DNA of 62,000 bases from NCBI RefSeq assembly GCF_026151205.1, contig NC_087077.1:1-62000 (forward strand). The letters are read 5' to 3'. The translations under genes were made by a program, and so were the position numbers. Below are positions 21,783-35,490 of the stretch, piece after piece. The stretch's first letter is position 1, and each line of letters opens with the position of its first letter. The notes under the pieces were generated by a model. It had not been told where the DNA came from, searched no databases, and was given only the letters and a program-made list of their open reading frames with translations. The stretch comes from Bolinopsis microptera (lineage: Eukaryota > Ctenophora > Tentaculata > Lobata > Bolinopsidae).

Positions 21783-22228
21783 GCCCAGGAAAAATCGTAG
21801 ATACATTCTATAACAGTTCTTAGAAACGTCCTCGTGCTCAGTCTCGTGAAGTGATACCTAGACTAGAGAACACTGTTCGAATCCCCGCTGGTTAAAATCA
21901 AAGACAAACAATATCAACTAGAGCTGCAATGTGTGATAAAAAGCACCAATCCCACGATCTTTCCATGATGTCATATACAGTTTGCTAAAATCAAGAAACG
22001 TAGGATACGACGTGTGATAGATGACGTGTCCTTGGTGTGTGCTTTCCAGAAATATCGTCTCATTTGCATCATCTTATGAACAACCATCCTTCCTGGATAC
22101 TGGTTTTGCCACTTCTTCGAGACCCTACTCTCTATGTTAGTATTTTAGGGTTTGACATCATTAAGACTTTTCTACTTGGGATCATCCAGTGGAGGAGGGT
22201 TTATGGCTTGTGTTATAGGTCTCTGAAA
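21783..22228 (-). pseudogene. Mirror copy of Rag exons 2 and 3, frameshifted
   Basis: The minus strand repeats exon 3 (about 21783-21843) and exon 2 (about 22047-22228) of the Rag gene with several indels, for example within the P-loop codons. The intron between them differs from the left arm by a 49-nt segment at about 21841-21889. Read it as a poor second reading of 19327-19693, not as a second gene. Confidence 0.75.
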
Positions 22229-24003
22229 TGTCATTGATCTAATGTTTTGGGAATTGGTTGTGGTGATGGGGAAATGATTGAATGGTTTTTTGAGGGTTTG
22301 AGATTCTTCGTGGTGATAAAACTTGTATAGTGTAAATAGACCCTTTTAAAATCATTATTTCATTTGAGACAATGCATTATTACTCGAAATTCGCAATCTT
22401 CTACACTGTATATTATGTTTTAGAGATAGACCTCATTTATTAGGCCATGTGAAAGTTGATATTTACAGCTCTATGATCTACAGTGATCACAACATATATT
22501 TTAAATTACGACGTTTATTTTCATACTGACTGTAGGAGTTAGGAATTTGGTCTTCATCATATCATACATAAACATTCTAGGAAACATCCTTTCGATAATA
22601 TATCGTAACAATAATAATGAATAATCTGCAAATTATATTTATGTAATGCATTATTTGCAATAATAACTCTCATTTTGTATTCAGATATATTCTATAAATA
22701 TGCATTGATCTTGGCCTAAATTAATTGGTGCGTTTTGAAAGTGTCATGATACAAGAGAATTCATGGCGGTCAGTTTTTATCGAATCAAAAAAATATCCAT
22801 CGCAAGTCACAACCGCAAGATACAACGAAATATTTAAGATGTAGCTCGCACTGAACACAACGTAATAACAACAAAAAAAGATCAAAAATCCATTCCAACA
22901 ATCTTTGCAGGCACGCTTTCCAACAACTCTCGTTACTATGGTTACTATGCAACTTCTATTTGTTTCTAATTTGCACGTTGGGCGAGTCGTACATACAGAA
23001 GACCGATAGGAATAATTCTTTGATTATAATAATGATTAGGAAAGCTCGTGTTAAAAGGGAGGAAGCTAGTAGTAGTTTCTTCTAAAATAAATCACATACA
23101 GAATATTCATCCCACGAAGATTACAGCCGTTTTTAAATGTAAACAATTTAAACACAACATAATTACCACAAAATTGGGTTGCAGATGGTTCTCCTGATTC
23201 CTCAGTTTTTTAATGTGGTTTTTGTTCTTGTTGTTCTGTCCATATTTTCTTTCCTCATTTATTTGTTACGCTTCCGCGACCTTCATGTGGTTCAGAAAAG
23301 GGAAAACCCAATGTGTGATTCATGTGATGCAGGCACGTGAATTATCGTAGGGGAGCGGACGATATTAAGATAAATAATTTAAATAGTTCAGAAAAATATT
23401 AAATTTTGTTTGTACTCCAGATTGTATATCAGATTGTATATCAGTATCTATTCTATGCATGACATGCCATTTCCCCAGGTAGCCAATGGTTAAACACGTC
23501 ATTTAACGGGTTTACCACTTTCCTGTTGATAATGGTAAGTCGGCGTACTAACAAATGGTTTTTAAATCAATATCCATTGGTTTTGAGCACGTTTATGTTA
23601 ATGTTAAGTTGAATAGTTGCCCTTTTTTTGGGGAAGCCCTGGATGCTATTTTCACCCCTTCAGGAAAGCACTTTCCCATTTTTTTGGTAATGCACTCCTT
23701 CAGCGGTATGAAAAGTAACTAGTTTCTGTTAATGTTCGACCTTAAACTTTTTACTGTTTACATTTGCCTCAACAAAGCGCGTATCCTTTAGATAAAGTGG
23801 AAAAGTTTTAGTTAAGAAAACATTAATACGGGCAACTTACTGTTATCGTTCAAAATAAGCATTTCAATTTATTCGTTTCGCTTATTTTAAAATCAGTTTC
23901 TTCGAGTATAGTTGTAGCTTTGCATTGACTGGAACTTAATTTAAGTTTGTATAATTTCAATTTTTCAGACAGAGGCTGAGTCCAGAACTAGTTGTCAATA
24001 TCC

Positions 24004-25054
24004 ATGCAGACAGATGATCGTGAACATAACCGGAAAGAGAGAAAAACTGTTCAGTAATTCTCGCATTTTTTGGACTCTGGTCTCTGTTATTTTTATCCTC
24101 TTCTTGAAACCAAACTTAGGGTCTGTCATTTAAGTGAATATTCAAAAGGCAATGTTAACCAATGATCTTTCATCTTCACTCCACCTTCTCACCAGTGGTC
24201 GAACAGCAATAAACCCGGACTAAATGGGGACTATGTAAACTATAAAGCTGTTAGTCACCCAACAAATGGAAATGCAGGAAAACCAAGACATACTTACTAT
24301 TTTCCTAAAATCAAGACCATTATTCACAGGCTCCCCAAATCCGGGTCTTCACACTGAATGGTTTATCGAGAGCGGAAGGTACCTTAAACATGAGTTTATG
24401 ACCAAGGTCAAGTCAATACAATTCACTGTTGTATTCCGATGCGTTCCGGTTGACGCTCATCAAAGCTGCTGAAGTTAGGAAGGCAGTTAAAAGAGGGTTG
24501 AAAAATTTTTTCAGTTTTGAGTGGTTCGCAAACCCCTGGACCAGGTTAGTTCTGGGTACAGAGACCAAACTTTCGGCGAGGCTACATCTGGGAGACTGCT
24601 TTCAGAGGATTAGCCGGTAGAATAAGCACATGGAGATGGAACCTGCGAGAGAATAACATGACCAATAGCGGAAACACACCCCACTTTTAACCAGTACTGA
24701 GATGGCTGGGTGGACAATCCTACTCAGTTAAACGACCACTTACACCCCAAGCACCTCCAATGTTGCATCCATCAGCTAGATACGACTACGTCATACCTTT
24801 GGAGTACAGGCAGTGTGCTTATCAAGGACCTTACCAGAAGATAAACAGACTCTGCAGCTGTCTGGTGCATATGACTCTGTTAGTGATCCTAGATTGCAGT
24901 CCTCGGCTGTCTGTCCTGGGAGTGGCTATCTCAACAGGATTCACCCAAGGTCATTGATAGGTTGTACCCATTTACAAAGCGGATTTCCTTTAATGGACTA
25001 CAGGCAACTTCTTCCACCCTGAATTTTCCTTTACCGATGCATTTTAGAAAGTAA
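24004..25054 (+). pseudogene. Mirror copy of sulfotransferase B, frameshifted
   Basis: The plus strand follows the 16524-17558 gene from start to stop with dozens of indels and substitutions. Recognisable pieces include ARYDYVIPLEY and LQLSGAYDSVSDPRLQSSAV in two different frames. No long frame survives. Since its partner is intact, this is best explained by low-quality sequence. Confidence 0.8.
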
Positions 25055-26377
25055 AATAAGTTCCTTTGTACTTGGCTGAAGAATATGTTGGATGTATACT
25101 TTTAGGCAACTTTGGGGATTTTATTTTGCAAAACTGGCGCTCAATAATTGTAAACTGTATATTTATTTAACTGTCAAGTTACTTCTATTATCCTATTATA
25201 AACTTTCCGTTGCAAACTCGTATTTCAATTTGTAATTATCATTGACTCTTACTTTATAAAATCACTAGAAAGCCCGTGGTAACAGGAGTGAAGTTAGTAG
25301 TTAATTTTACATACTAGACTATAGGATGTTGGATTTGGTCATTATCATCATCAAACTTACTTCTAGAGAAAAAAACATTTTAATAAAATATCGCAAATAA
25401 TTTACAGTTAATTTTTGAATGAATTATTTGCCAATATATATTTCGGCCTTCCAATTACTGTTTGCAGGAAAAGTCGGGAATTTCTATCATTTAGTATTCA
25501 GAATATATTCTAAAAATATGCATGATCATGGCTAAAACATTATTGGTCGTCTTGAAAGTTTCATGATTGCAAGACATATATTTTGCTGACTGCTTGCATT
25601 TAGAGTTTTAAAAAATTGCCTTTAAACAGCTCATGAAACATGAGCAATGGGCAAATTTATACCCATATTTAGTAGGGGTTTTGTTTGCATGTAGTCGAAT
25701 TAGACAAAAAGTTACAAATAGGAAACAAATTTTTTAAAACCAAAAAAAACTCCAACAACCATTACCAAATTGAAAATTACAGGTTAAAATGGGTTTTTTG
25801 GGGATGGACACCCCCTTATTTACCATGTACTAACTGTTTTTCTGGGAAATGAGCAGCAGACCCCCACTTGTACAAAAGTTACTTAACTGTGTTTTGGAAG
25901 AATATTATGACCCCCCCCCCCCCCGCATGAAACACAAGTAATTAACACAAAACGATCAAAATGCCATTCCAAAATCTTTGCACGTTCAACAACCCTCGTC
26001 ACTTTAGTTACTATAGCTCTATGCAACTTCTATTTCTAATCAAATTTGGCCGTGGCGGTCGTAACTGACAGAATATTCTTTGAATTATAATATAGACTAA
26101 AAAGCCCGTGGTCAAGGAGGAAGCTAATTAGGGTTGCCATTATCTGTACAATTTCTTTATCGCGATAATAAATAACTTTTTCAAATTTATCGCGAATAAT
26201 ACGGTTTATCGGCGATAAATTTGGCAAGATAACAAAGTAATATTTGGTCTGCACTCTGCATAGCTTGAATTATGCTCCTATGCTATGTACCCTTGTTACA
26301 TCATCATTATATAGTTACAATTTTCATTAATTGAATTTAATTTTCAAAAATGCAGAACAATGAGTCATGACAAATCC

Positions 26378-28444
26378 TTAAAGGATGACGTAAAAGAGTT
26401 TTTAACTTTTGGCAAAGATTTTGTGGTGCATGTTGACGTTAACTTAGGGCCCTAGATACCTAATATGATTTAAAGAACGGAATTTTAGCTTCTCATTTAA
26501 TGGAGATATCACGACACTAAATTTCTTAGTTCTGTGTGAAAGTTGTTCCCTCTCAGTACAGTTGTTTATGTGTGTTTGCCTTCTTTTTTCGTTCGTTAGA
26601 AGGCTCAATATTTTAATTTTGTAACGTTTGGTCCGTTAACAATTAATTAACATAATTGTTATGAGAAGTTTTACCGTCGGTATTTGACATAGAAACAGAC
26701 TTTAAAAACATAAAAAATCCTTAAAACGCTCTAAATCCGCGAGTAAATTGCTCCCGGTAAGGAGACTTGCATTTTCCGGCTGGGGGGGATGGGAGGCGGA
26801 CTCAGGAGGTAGGACGCGGGAGGATCAGGAGGAGGAGGAGGGACTGATGAGGAGGAGGATAATGAGGAGGATGATGAGGGGAGGAATGAGATGAGTAGGT
26901 GCTGAAGAGGAGGATGAGTATCGGGGAGAGGCGGGCTGAGGAGGAGAAGAGAACTGAGGTGGATGAGGTATTGGGAGGAGGAGGAGGAGGAGGAGGGAGG
27001 AGGAGGAGGAGGAGGAAGGGAGGAGGAGCAGGAGGAGCTGAGGAGGAGGAGGAGGAGGAGGAGATGGAGGGAGGAGAGTGAGGAGGAGGTGAGAGGAGGA
27101 GGAGGAGGAGGGGAGGAGGAGGTTGAGGAGAGGACTGAGGACTGTGAGGAGAGAGGAGAAGGAGGACTGAGGATGCTGGGAGGAGGAGATGGATCTGAGG
27201 ACTGTGTGGAGGAGGAGGAGGAATATGAGGAGGACGAGAACTTAGGAGGACGAGGACGAGGACGGGAGGATTAGGAGGGAGGACAGCTGAGGAGGAGGAG
27301 GAGGAGGAGGAGGGTCTGAGGACTGTGGAACTGCGGAAGGAGGAGGGGAGGAGGAGGAGGAGGGCGGAGGAGGAGGAGGAGGAGGAGGAGGAGGAGGAGG
27401 AGGAGAACTGAGGACTGCCTGAGGCCTGAGGAGAGGAGAGGATGACTGAGGACTTGTGAGGAGGAGGAGCAGACTGACGGACTGTGAGGAGGACGGAGGA
27501 CGAGGATTAGGAGGCACGGGCCGAGGACATAGGGGGAGGACTGCTGAGGAGGAGGAGGAGGCGGACTGGGACTGCAGAGGAGGAGAGGAGGGGGTGAGGC
27601 GCAGGAGGACTGAGGACTGCGGAGGAGGGAAGAGGAGGAGGAGGCGGAAGAGGAGGTGGCGGAAGAGGAGGAGGCGGAGGAGGTGGAGGAGGAGGAGGAG
27701 AGGAGGAGGAGGTGGAGGAGGAGGAGGAGGAGGAGGAGGAGGAGTGGGAGAGGAGGAGGCGGCGGAAGAGGAGGAGGACTGAGGACTGCTGAGGAGGAGG
27801 CGAAGGAGGACTGCGACTGTGAGGTGGAGGAGCGAGGACTGCCGACTGAGTACTGCAGAGGAGGAGGAGGAGGATACTGAGTACGAAGGTACGAATGGAC
27901 TTAGGAGGAGGACTGCTGCGGAGGAGAAGGAGGACTGAGGGGACGCTGAGGAGGAGGAAGCATTCTAAATGTTATTTTCATAAACTTTTTTTGTCCGTTT
28001 TTGTCCGCACTAAGATGAGTATAATCAAGAGGCTTACATCCACAGCGCTTCCATTACCATATTATGTCCGTTTTGGCTGTACTATCATATAGTGTCACCA
28101 CCGGGCTCCCCGCTCGACACGCGACAAATCACACGAAGGACAAAAACGGACATACAAAAACACGTCTCCATATCGAGCTCACCGGCGAAGCCCAACACCG
28201 TATAAAAATCGGACGATCACGTCTGCTGTTACTTAAATAGTGTGTTTACACAGTTTATGAGAGGGCAGTCCCTTTGAGCATAGGAACGTTTCTACGTAAC
28301 GCATCACTTCTTAATTTTAGCTGTAGCGTGGCGTAGGAAGTAGATAGAGATTCCAAAACTATCCACAGAGCATTACTATGACATAGCGCAATAACAAGCA
28401 TGCCCAGATACACAGTACAAGGTTTGCATTACGTATCCTTTATA
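26378..28444. mobile_element. Mirror copy of TTAA element B and its GGA satellite
   Basis: Begins TTAAAGGATGACGTAAAA and ends near TTACGTATCCTTTATA, with the GGA-rich tract at about 26780-27960 inside. Tract phrasing differs from the left arm. Glycine- and arginine-rich frames across it have no coding meaning. Confidence 0.7.
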
Positions 28445-28563
28445 TAAATAATATCGGTTAAACTTCGAACTTCACAAAGATAAAAATAGAAAAACTTTGA
28501 TCGCATTATGTGTTCTTTATTGCTTGCTTGGTTATAGAATCCAATTGCATATTAGCATTGCTC

Positions 28564-30642
28564 TTTAAACGGACATTAACTGAAACATTTGTAGGTCTCC
28601 AATTTGGCTAAGATTAAAACAGCTGTGACAAAAAACTGTAAAGAATCGTATCGCCGAAAGAACCAATTCTCTAGGTACGAGTACGCGTGTTTATGTGCAA
28701 AAATAAGCTGTGGCGTCGTGCCTTCTAAAGTCCCTCACGTGCGCGCTTGCATAGCGTATAATACATTGAATGCTTTCATCGTCAATAAACACACGTTGTA
28801 ACTCACTCAAATTTAGAAATATGACTAGTTACCTTAGTTCTCCAAAATCCTTATAGTTTTGGTATCTCCTAACTAAAGGAATAGCGATTTTGTATGTACA
28901 GTGCTCACGTTGATTTTAAACAGTGACTAATTTCTTGAAACAGTGGCGGGTGATGCTACGGTTAGAAAGTTTCTGCTCATTACAACTTATGTCATATAAT
29001 GTGATAATTTTGGATTGTTTTCATTGCTTAATTACACAGCCGGGAGACATGTACCGATTACCCCAATTATTTTTCCCAGGTCCATGAAACTCTAACGAGT
29101 TTAGAAGGATCGTGATAAGTAGAGTTGGTTCAATTCCGAGAGCAATTATATTTATATCATAGCGGAATTTATAACTTTAATCACATTGTGTCAGCCAGAA
29201 ACAGGAGACAAGAAGTTCTGGCGGTACTTTACGGCCGTTCCTCTGGGATTATTCGTAGATGTAGCTTCTATCTGAACAGTGCCGTGGGAACAGAATTCCG
29301 CCAAAATACCCGGTCATACCAAATAGTAATACTGATTGGTGTGTACGGTGTGCGGTTGTAGATTTGAAAATAGGGCTTACGGCTTACCTAGTGTTATCCT
29401 AATTGCATTATCTCGGTACATAACATAAATTAAACTACTGGTTAAGTGTAAAATACCAAGTGCAAACGTGTTCAGTCAATCGACCACTGAAACAACTATA
29501 GAATTTCCAGACCCTATTCTTCTAGGCCATATATTACGGCCACGATCGATTGTTAGATGGGCTAAACGAACCATCGATATCTATTCAATTCTCAAACTAT
29601 GAGCTAGCACTTTAATCTAAAAAATACACTGTTTTTATTACTCCTGATTTTTACATTTACGTTAAAACATTGTCGGCCACAGGTTGATCATGGCCACTAA
29701 CAGTTTAATTTGAGATAAATGATTAGAGTTTTCTCTAAGTTACTCTTTAAGTTGTGTAAGTCCAGTCATTTATGGACATTTATGGAAATGAACCTGCATT
29801 GTTCTAATACTCACGAAAACTTTGACGACCTTCCTGAAGGTATGTATAAACGATTTCTGTTTGGAGACATTTTTGACCTGTGGAGAAAACCAGGAGGGCC
29901 ACCGCCATATTGACCCAAACAACGTAACCGAACCCTTGACTTCTAAAGGTAGTAGGACTTCCTAAATCGGCTTAAACCAAGCGCATTGCTTGTTTATATA
30001 GGGAGTTACTGAGCAAAACCTATGGCCTAATATCTTACTTTTCGAGAATTTGCCAAAACATTTGGGCGTGGTGCTGAGCCCATTTTTGATAGGATCGTGA
30101 TAGAGTCTTTAGAAAGGGTGCAAAAGATCGCAATTAGCATATATATATGACTACGAACAAACATATGCCTTTAAAGTGCTTACTTTTTCAGTTATTGGCC
30201 GAAAAAAGATGAAAAAAAACTGATTTTGGGGTTCCAGAAATCATGCTAAAATATGGGCATCTCGCTAAATTGGGCTATGAAGGCCCTAATGATTTAGAAT
30301 GAGTGCAAATTGTGCGGAATGGCCATGTTTCTATACAATTATGAAGCAACATTGTACCCTAAAATACTACTTTTCGATGTTAGTGTGGGGGAGAAAGAAA
30401 GTGAAACATTGTATTATGTCCATTTTCTACCTGTTTATTAAAATACCAGTCTCACGAGCTACTCAGTGCCGCGCAAGGGACTTTCTGACGTCATCGCTCC
30501 ATAAATAATACAAAACGCTAATTACACGCGTTAGAGGAGCAGTTAGAGATTTAGGAATTTAGAAAACTCGTTGCTGTAGTTGTATTTGTCACATCTGCTA
30601 AATTTGAGGATAACTTTTTTTTCAGTTTAACTGGTCCTTTAA
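28564..30642. mobile_element. Mirror copy of TTAA element A
   Basis: Begins TTAAACGGACATTAACTGAA and ends TTCAGTTTAACTGGTCCTTTAA, matching 11035-13064 in reverse complement with scattered indels. Confidence 0.75.
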
Positions 30643-31119
30643 TTAACAAAGCTCATATGTAATCGAAGTAGAACGTTACCAGCGCTACGAAGTTAAGGGT
30701 TCTTTTCTTCGACATATCGTGAGGGTTCGAGAAAGTGCGAGTCTATTTCTTGACTCTTCCTAGCTTGCGATCAATAACTGAATATTACTTCTGCTTAAGC
30801 AGAAATAATTCGCTGAATATAAGGAAGATGGACTAGAAAACCGTGGTCACAAGGACTCTAAATGCTTATGAGGTAAGTACCTGCAAGTGATTCATTAGCA
30901 TTTAGCGTTCCCGTAAAACTGCAGTTACAATTTGTAGAGTATTTTTGTATTTTTAGTAATTACGATCGATAGCGGATTACATTAGTTACAAAATGTAAAT
31001 CTCCACTTTTTGCACAATGAATGGGAATGTTTTTTTTTAAGTGGTCTAAAATGAATAAAGATTTTAATTTTTAGGGAAGTAAAATTAAATCCCTTGGTTT
31101 CTTAGTCAGTTTCAAATTT

Positions 31120-31262
<143 letters not shown>

Positions 31263-31315
31263 GTAGGTAACGTCGATACCAAAGAGTCTGAAACGAAGTC
31301 CAGAACTAGTTGTCC

Positions 31316-32357
31316 ATGGGCAGAGAAGTTCGTAAACCTAACCGGAAAGAGAGAATACGTTCAAAATTCTCCTTTTTTGGACTCTTGTCTATGTTCTTTT
31401 TATCTCTTCTTGAACCAATCTTTGGGTCTGTTATTTCCAGTGAATATTCAAAAGGCAGTGTTACCAATTATCTTTCATCTCTCACTTCTCACCAGTGGAT
31501 CGACCAGCCAATAAACCGGACTATGGCCTATGTTAAACTATAAGGTCTTGTCCACCCAACAAATGGATATGCAGGAAACTCTAAGCCATACTTACTATTT
31601 TCCTAAAATCAAGACCATATTTCACAGGCTCCCAACTCGGGTCATCAAACTGGAAAGAGTTTCTTAATGGAGCGGAAGGTACCTTAAACATGAGTTTAGG
31701 GACCAAGTCAAGTCATACCTTTCAAAGTTGAATTCCGATGAGTTCCGGTTAGGCGCTCATTCAATGCTGTTGACGTTAGGGGAAGGCAGTTAAAAGAGTG
31801 TGAAATTTATTTTCAGTTTTGCAGTGGTTCGCAACCCATGGACACAAGGTTAGTTTGGGTTACAGAGACTCGCTATGTCGGCGAGGTTACACCTGGGAGA
31901 CCCTCTTTAGTGGATTAGCCCCGGAGAATCGCACCATGAGATGAACCTGCGAGATACATGACAATTAGCGGAAAACACACCCAACTTTTAACCAGTATTG
32001 AGATGGCTGGTGGACAACCTTAATAGTTAAACGACCACTTTACAACCCCAGCACCTCCAACTGTTGCATCCCTTCAGCTAGATACGATACGGTCATACCT
32101 TGAGAGTACAGCGGTGTTCTCAACAGGGACATTAATACAGAGGATAAACACACTTGCAACTTGTCTGGTGCATATGACTCTGTTAGTGATTCTCGATTGC
32201 AGGTCCTCGGCCTTGTGTTATGGCCAGGAGTGGCTTCTGTCAACAGGGATCACCAGGTCATTGATAGGTTGTGTACCACTTTACATCGCGGTTTTCGCTT
32301 TAATGGTCTACAGCAACTTCTCCACCCTGATTTTCCTTTACGATGCATAGAAAGTAA
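31316..32357 (+). pseudogene. Mirror copy of sulfotransferase A, frameshifted
   Basis: Follows 9474-10508 from the start codon to the terminal MHRK-like end with many indels. Pieces such as SSEYSKGSVTN and SGAYDSVSDSRLQ are visible in separate frames. See the intact copy for function. Confidence 0.8.
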
Positions 32358-32566
32358 ATAATTTCCTTTGCTCACTTTTGCATTGAGAATATTTTTTGGC
32401 CAAGTATACTTTTTAGGCAACTTTGGGATTTTTATTCGCAAAAATGGCGCTCAATAATTGTAACTGTATATTCAATAAATGCTCCAAGTTCCTTCTATTT
32501 TCTATTATTTAAAACTCTTTTCCCTTCGCAAACTCGTATTCAATTTTGCATTATCATTGACTCTTA

Positions 32567-32932
32567 GGGGTTCGTTCACATATTTACGTAATCAGCGAGG
32601 GGGGGTTTCCCAATTGCTTACGGTTGATTACGCGGGGGGGGGGGGGGGGGGGTTTTGTCGGTGATTAGTTAATCAAAATTATCTTTTTTACCCTCCATGG
32701 AACTAATAACAATTGGAAAAATATTTTATTCAAAACTCACTCAATTTCATTCTGATAGTGATAAATTTAGAAATTGATCGGGATATTCGACTCCTATAGT
32801 ATTAGTGATAGTTTTGAAAGGTGCTAGGCCAGATATCATAAAATGATATCCATAACATTGATATCGGCTCATCATGATCATGGTAGCATGCATGAAACGT
32901 AAAGAAAAAAGATTTCCAGGGGAAAAAGTCAA

Positions 32933-32968
<36 letters not shown>

Positions 32969-33104
32969 GTCGGCATGATTACGTAATATTGCTGTCTGGG
33001 AGGGGGGGGGGGTTTTGGCGTCTTGTGATTACGGTTTGATTACGGCGGGAGGGTGGGGGGTAAAAATTGCTAAACATACTGATGTCATATTATGTGAACG
33101 ACCC
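32567..33104. mobile_element. Mirror copy of the 529-bp Harbinger-like MITE
   Basis: Bounded by TAGGGGTTCGTTCACATA and TATTATGTGAACGACCC. It contains G runs corresponding to the C runs of the left copy. Confidence 0.75.
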
Positions 33105-33728
33105 TGACTTTATAATTTACTAGAAAGTCCTTGGGTAACGGGATGAAGTAGTAATAATTGTACATACTTGACTATAGGAGTTAGGACTTTGGTCATCATC
33201 ATATCAATACATCCTAAGAAAAAAACATTTTAATAAACAATCATATAATCTACAATAATTTTTGAATGCATGATTGTTAATAATACTATTTCGCCTTCCA
33301 ACTATTTGTTCGCGGAAAGTCGGGGAATTTCTATCATTTAGTGTTTCCAGAATATATTCTATAAATATGCATTGATATGGGCTAAACATTATTGGTCGTT
33401 TTGAAAGTGTCATTGATACAAGAAATATATTTAGCTGCCAGCTATCAATTAGAGTACGCCTTCTGTTTGATGGGCTAGCACTATCATATATATGTAGAAA
33501 TGTTTTTTTATTTTACCTTAATTAAAGTATGATTTGGTTGGTCTTAATATCGATAGTTCCTATTAAGTCATTCGTTTTAAATGGGGAAATTTGATTTTTC
33601 TTTGCGAGTTGTTACTTATTAATGAACTGATTTTAATTTTGATTCCCCCACCAATCTAGTGCAGATCCATCCAATAAATATGTTTAACCTTTTTTCTAAC
33701 TCAAATTTCGGTAGCCCCAAATTAAAGG

Positions 33729-34709
33729 AGCCTAGAAGACGATAGAGAAACAAGCCAGTCCTCCCCTTACCGTCTAACAAACCCCCCTCCGACAGAGAAA
33801 AAGTATTGGTAGCTGGTCGGCTACACCAAACAGGCCTCCGTTAATTAGAAGGAAGATCTATCCTTTACACTACTGATATTCTTCAGATGATGATTCTTGA
33901 CTGAGTCAAGAAACTTGATCTCAAAAACAACAGGAGAAAGTGTTGAGCCTCGCTACATCCGCGGAGGTCTCTTCTAAAAAAAGTCCTAGTTTATTCCGCA
34001 AAGACGAAACATAAGACAATAGGTAAGTGTAAGGGCGGGTCAAAGCGCGTTACTTCGTCCTGTCACGTGTCAAAACATTTCTTGTGGACCAAACATAGTT
34101 CGGAGTCCTGTGAGTGGGGAAGCGGTGGGAAAGATAGAGATACGATCTGTTAACGTTATCAAAAAAAAGGGCGAGGAAATTAAGGCGGATTATCTGCTGG
34201 GATAAAATTGTTGAGCCGAAGGATAAAGGACCCAAGTGTGTGGGAGAAGTTTGTTTGTGGATTGCCGGTTTGTATGTGGATCAACAGATTCAGTGAGTAA
34301 TGAGTGACAACGAGGCAGAAGAATAATGGAACCTACCGAAACACCTCCATCTACATGGACGCTGGGGGTGATTTCCTACAAGCGTCCCGCACTGCAAGCC
34401 ATGTTAGTGGAGCTAGAGTACTTGGGGGATGAGGTATTTCAGAACGTGTGTCGGTCTCATCTGGAATGTTGGCAGTTGCGGTTTTGGCACAATCCAGAGA
34501 CCGAAGTGGAAATAGGAGGTGATGGAAACGTTTCAGAGAAAAGCGCGGCCAGATGAGTTGTGTGTTGGGGAGTCGTTGGTGAGTAAGTGGGAGAGAATGT
34601 GAGATATTAAAGGACGGTATTTCGCAGGAGTTTTGATACAGTAAAATTAGATTTCTGGGTCCATGGGCCGTACAGAATTATACAAAACTTAACACAAAAC
34701 AAGGATTAG
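33729..34709 (+). pseudogene. Mirror copy of the SET-domain gene, frameshifted
   Basis: Corresponds to 7141-8113 reversed. It reads MLVELEYLGDEVFQ in one frame where the left arm needs a frame change, so the two arms together resolve at least one of the left-arm breaks as an error. Confidence 0.7.
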
Positions 34710-35332
34710 AATATTGGATACAGTACTAGTGTGTGTCATGTAACTTTTAAAATCTGAGAAGAACCTTAAATCTAACTCCAGAACAATAAGAGTGTGTATG
34801 AACGAATTTTTTAGGAGGTATTTATATGGAACGTTGTGGAGTTTTAAAATCATACTAATAAATTAATTTAGATGATATTAAAATTACAAATCATGATTTT
34901 ATTGGATATCGGATATTATCAGTTGGAAACCACGCATGACATGGCATAGTGCCAAAATGCAGACTCCGTTAAATGTAATTAAGATAAACACGACCACGCT
35001 TTAGAACGGTCAGGACGCAGCTCTAGAACAGGTAAAGTACGTAATACCGATCATGGGCATTAAAGGGCAACTTTTGAGCGGTCTGCTTTACACTCTGCGA
35101 ACCATTCTACACGTTTAGGAGCCTTCACTAACTAATGCTGATTTACCAGCCACTTAGCATCTGTTTGTTAGTATGTTTTAGAACCCGCCCCCAATCTCGT
35201 ATCGGAAAATGACTTAACATCAGGTTGAGGTGAATACGGGGGGTACCTGCCATTTAGCATCTAACCGAATAGTTAAACCTAACTAGTTAAACCTTCCACC
35301 AAAAACGAGAACAAACAGCTGGTCTCACTTTA

Positions 35333-35490
35333 GGGGTTTTTTCCATAATATTACGTATCAGCCGAGGGGGAGGGGGGCGGGGGTTTCCAAACGATTACTA
35401 GTGTAATTTTGACACAATAAACTGATTTCGAAAGGAAGGCGGGGGGTCGAAAAATTGTCCAATAATGATTACGTAATATGCGAACGACCC
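35333..35490. mobile_element. Mirror copy of the 161-bp MITE
   Basis: Reverse complement of 6343-6503, with termini GGGG and ACGTAATATGCGAACGACCC. Confidence 0.7.

Noticed and set aside
21841-21889. A tRNA gene suggested by GTTCGAATCCCC
   Set aside because: The surrounding 49 nt cannot form acceptor, D and anticodon arms; kept only as an arm-specific insertion.
26899-27880. Glutamate-, glycine- and arginine-rich frames on the right arm
   Set aside because: Same microsatellite read on the other strand, with indels.
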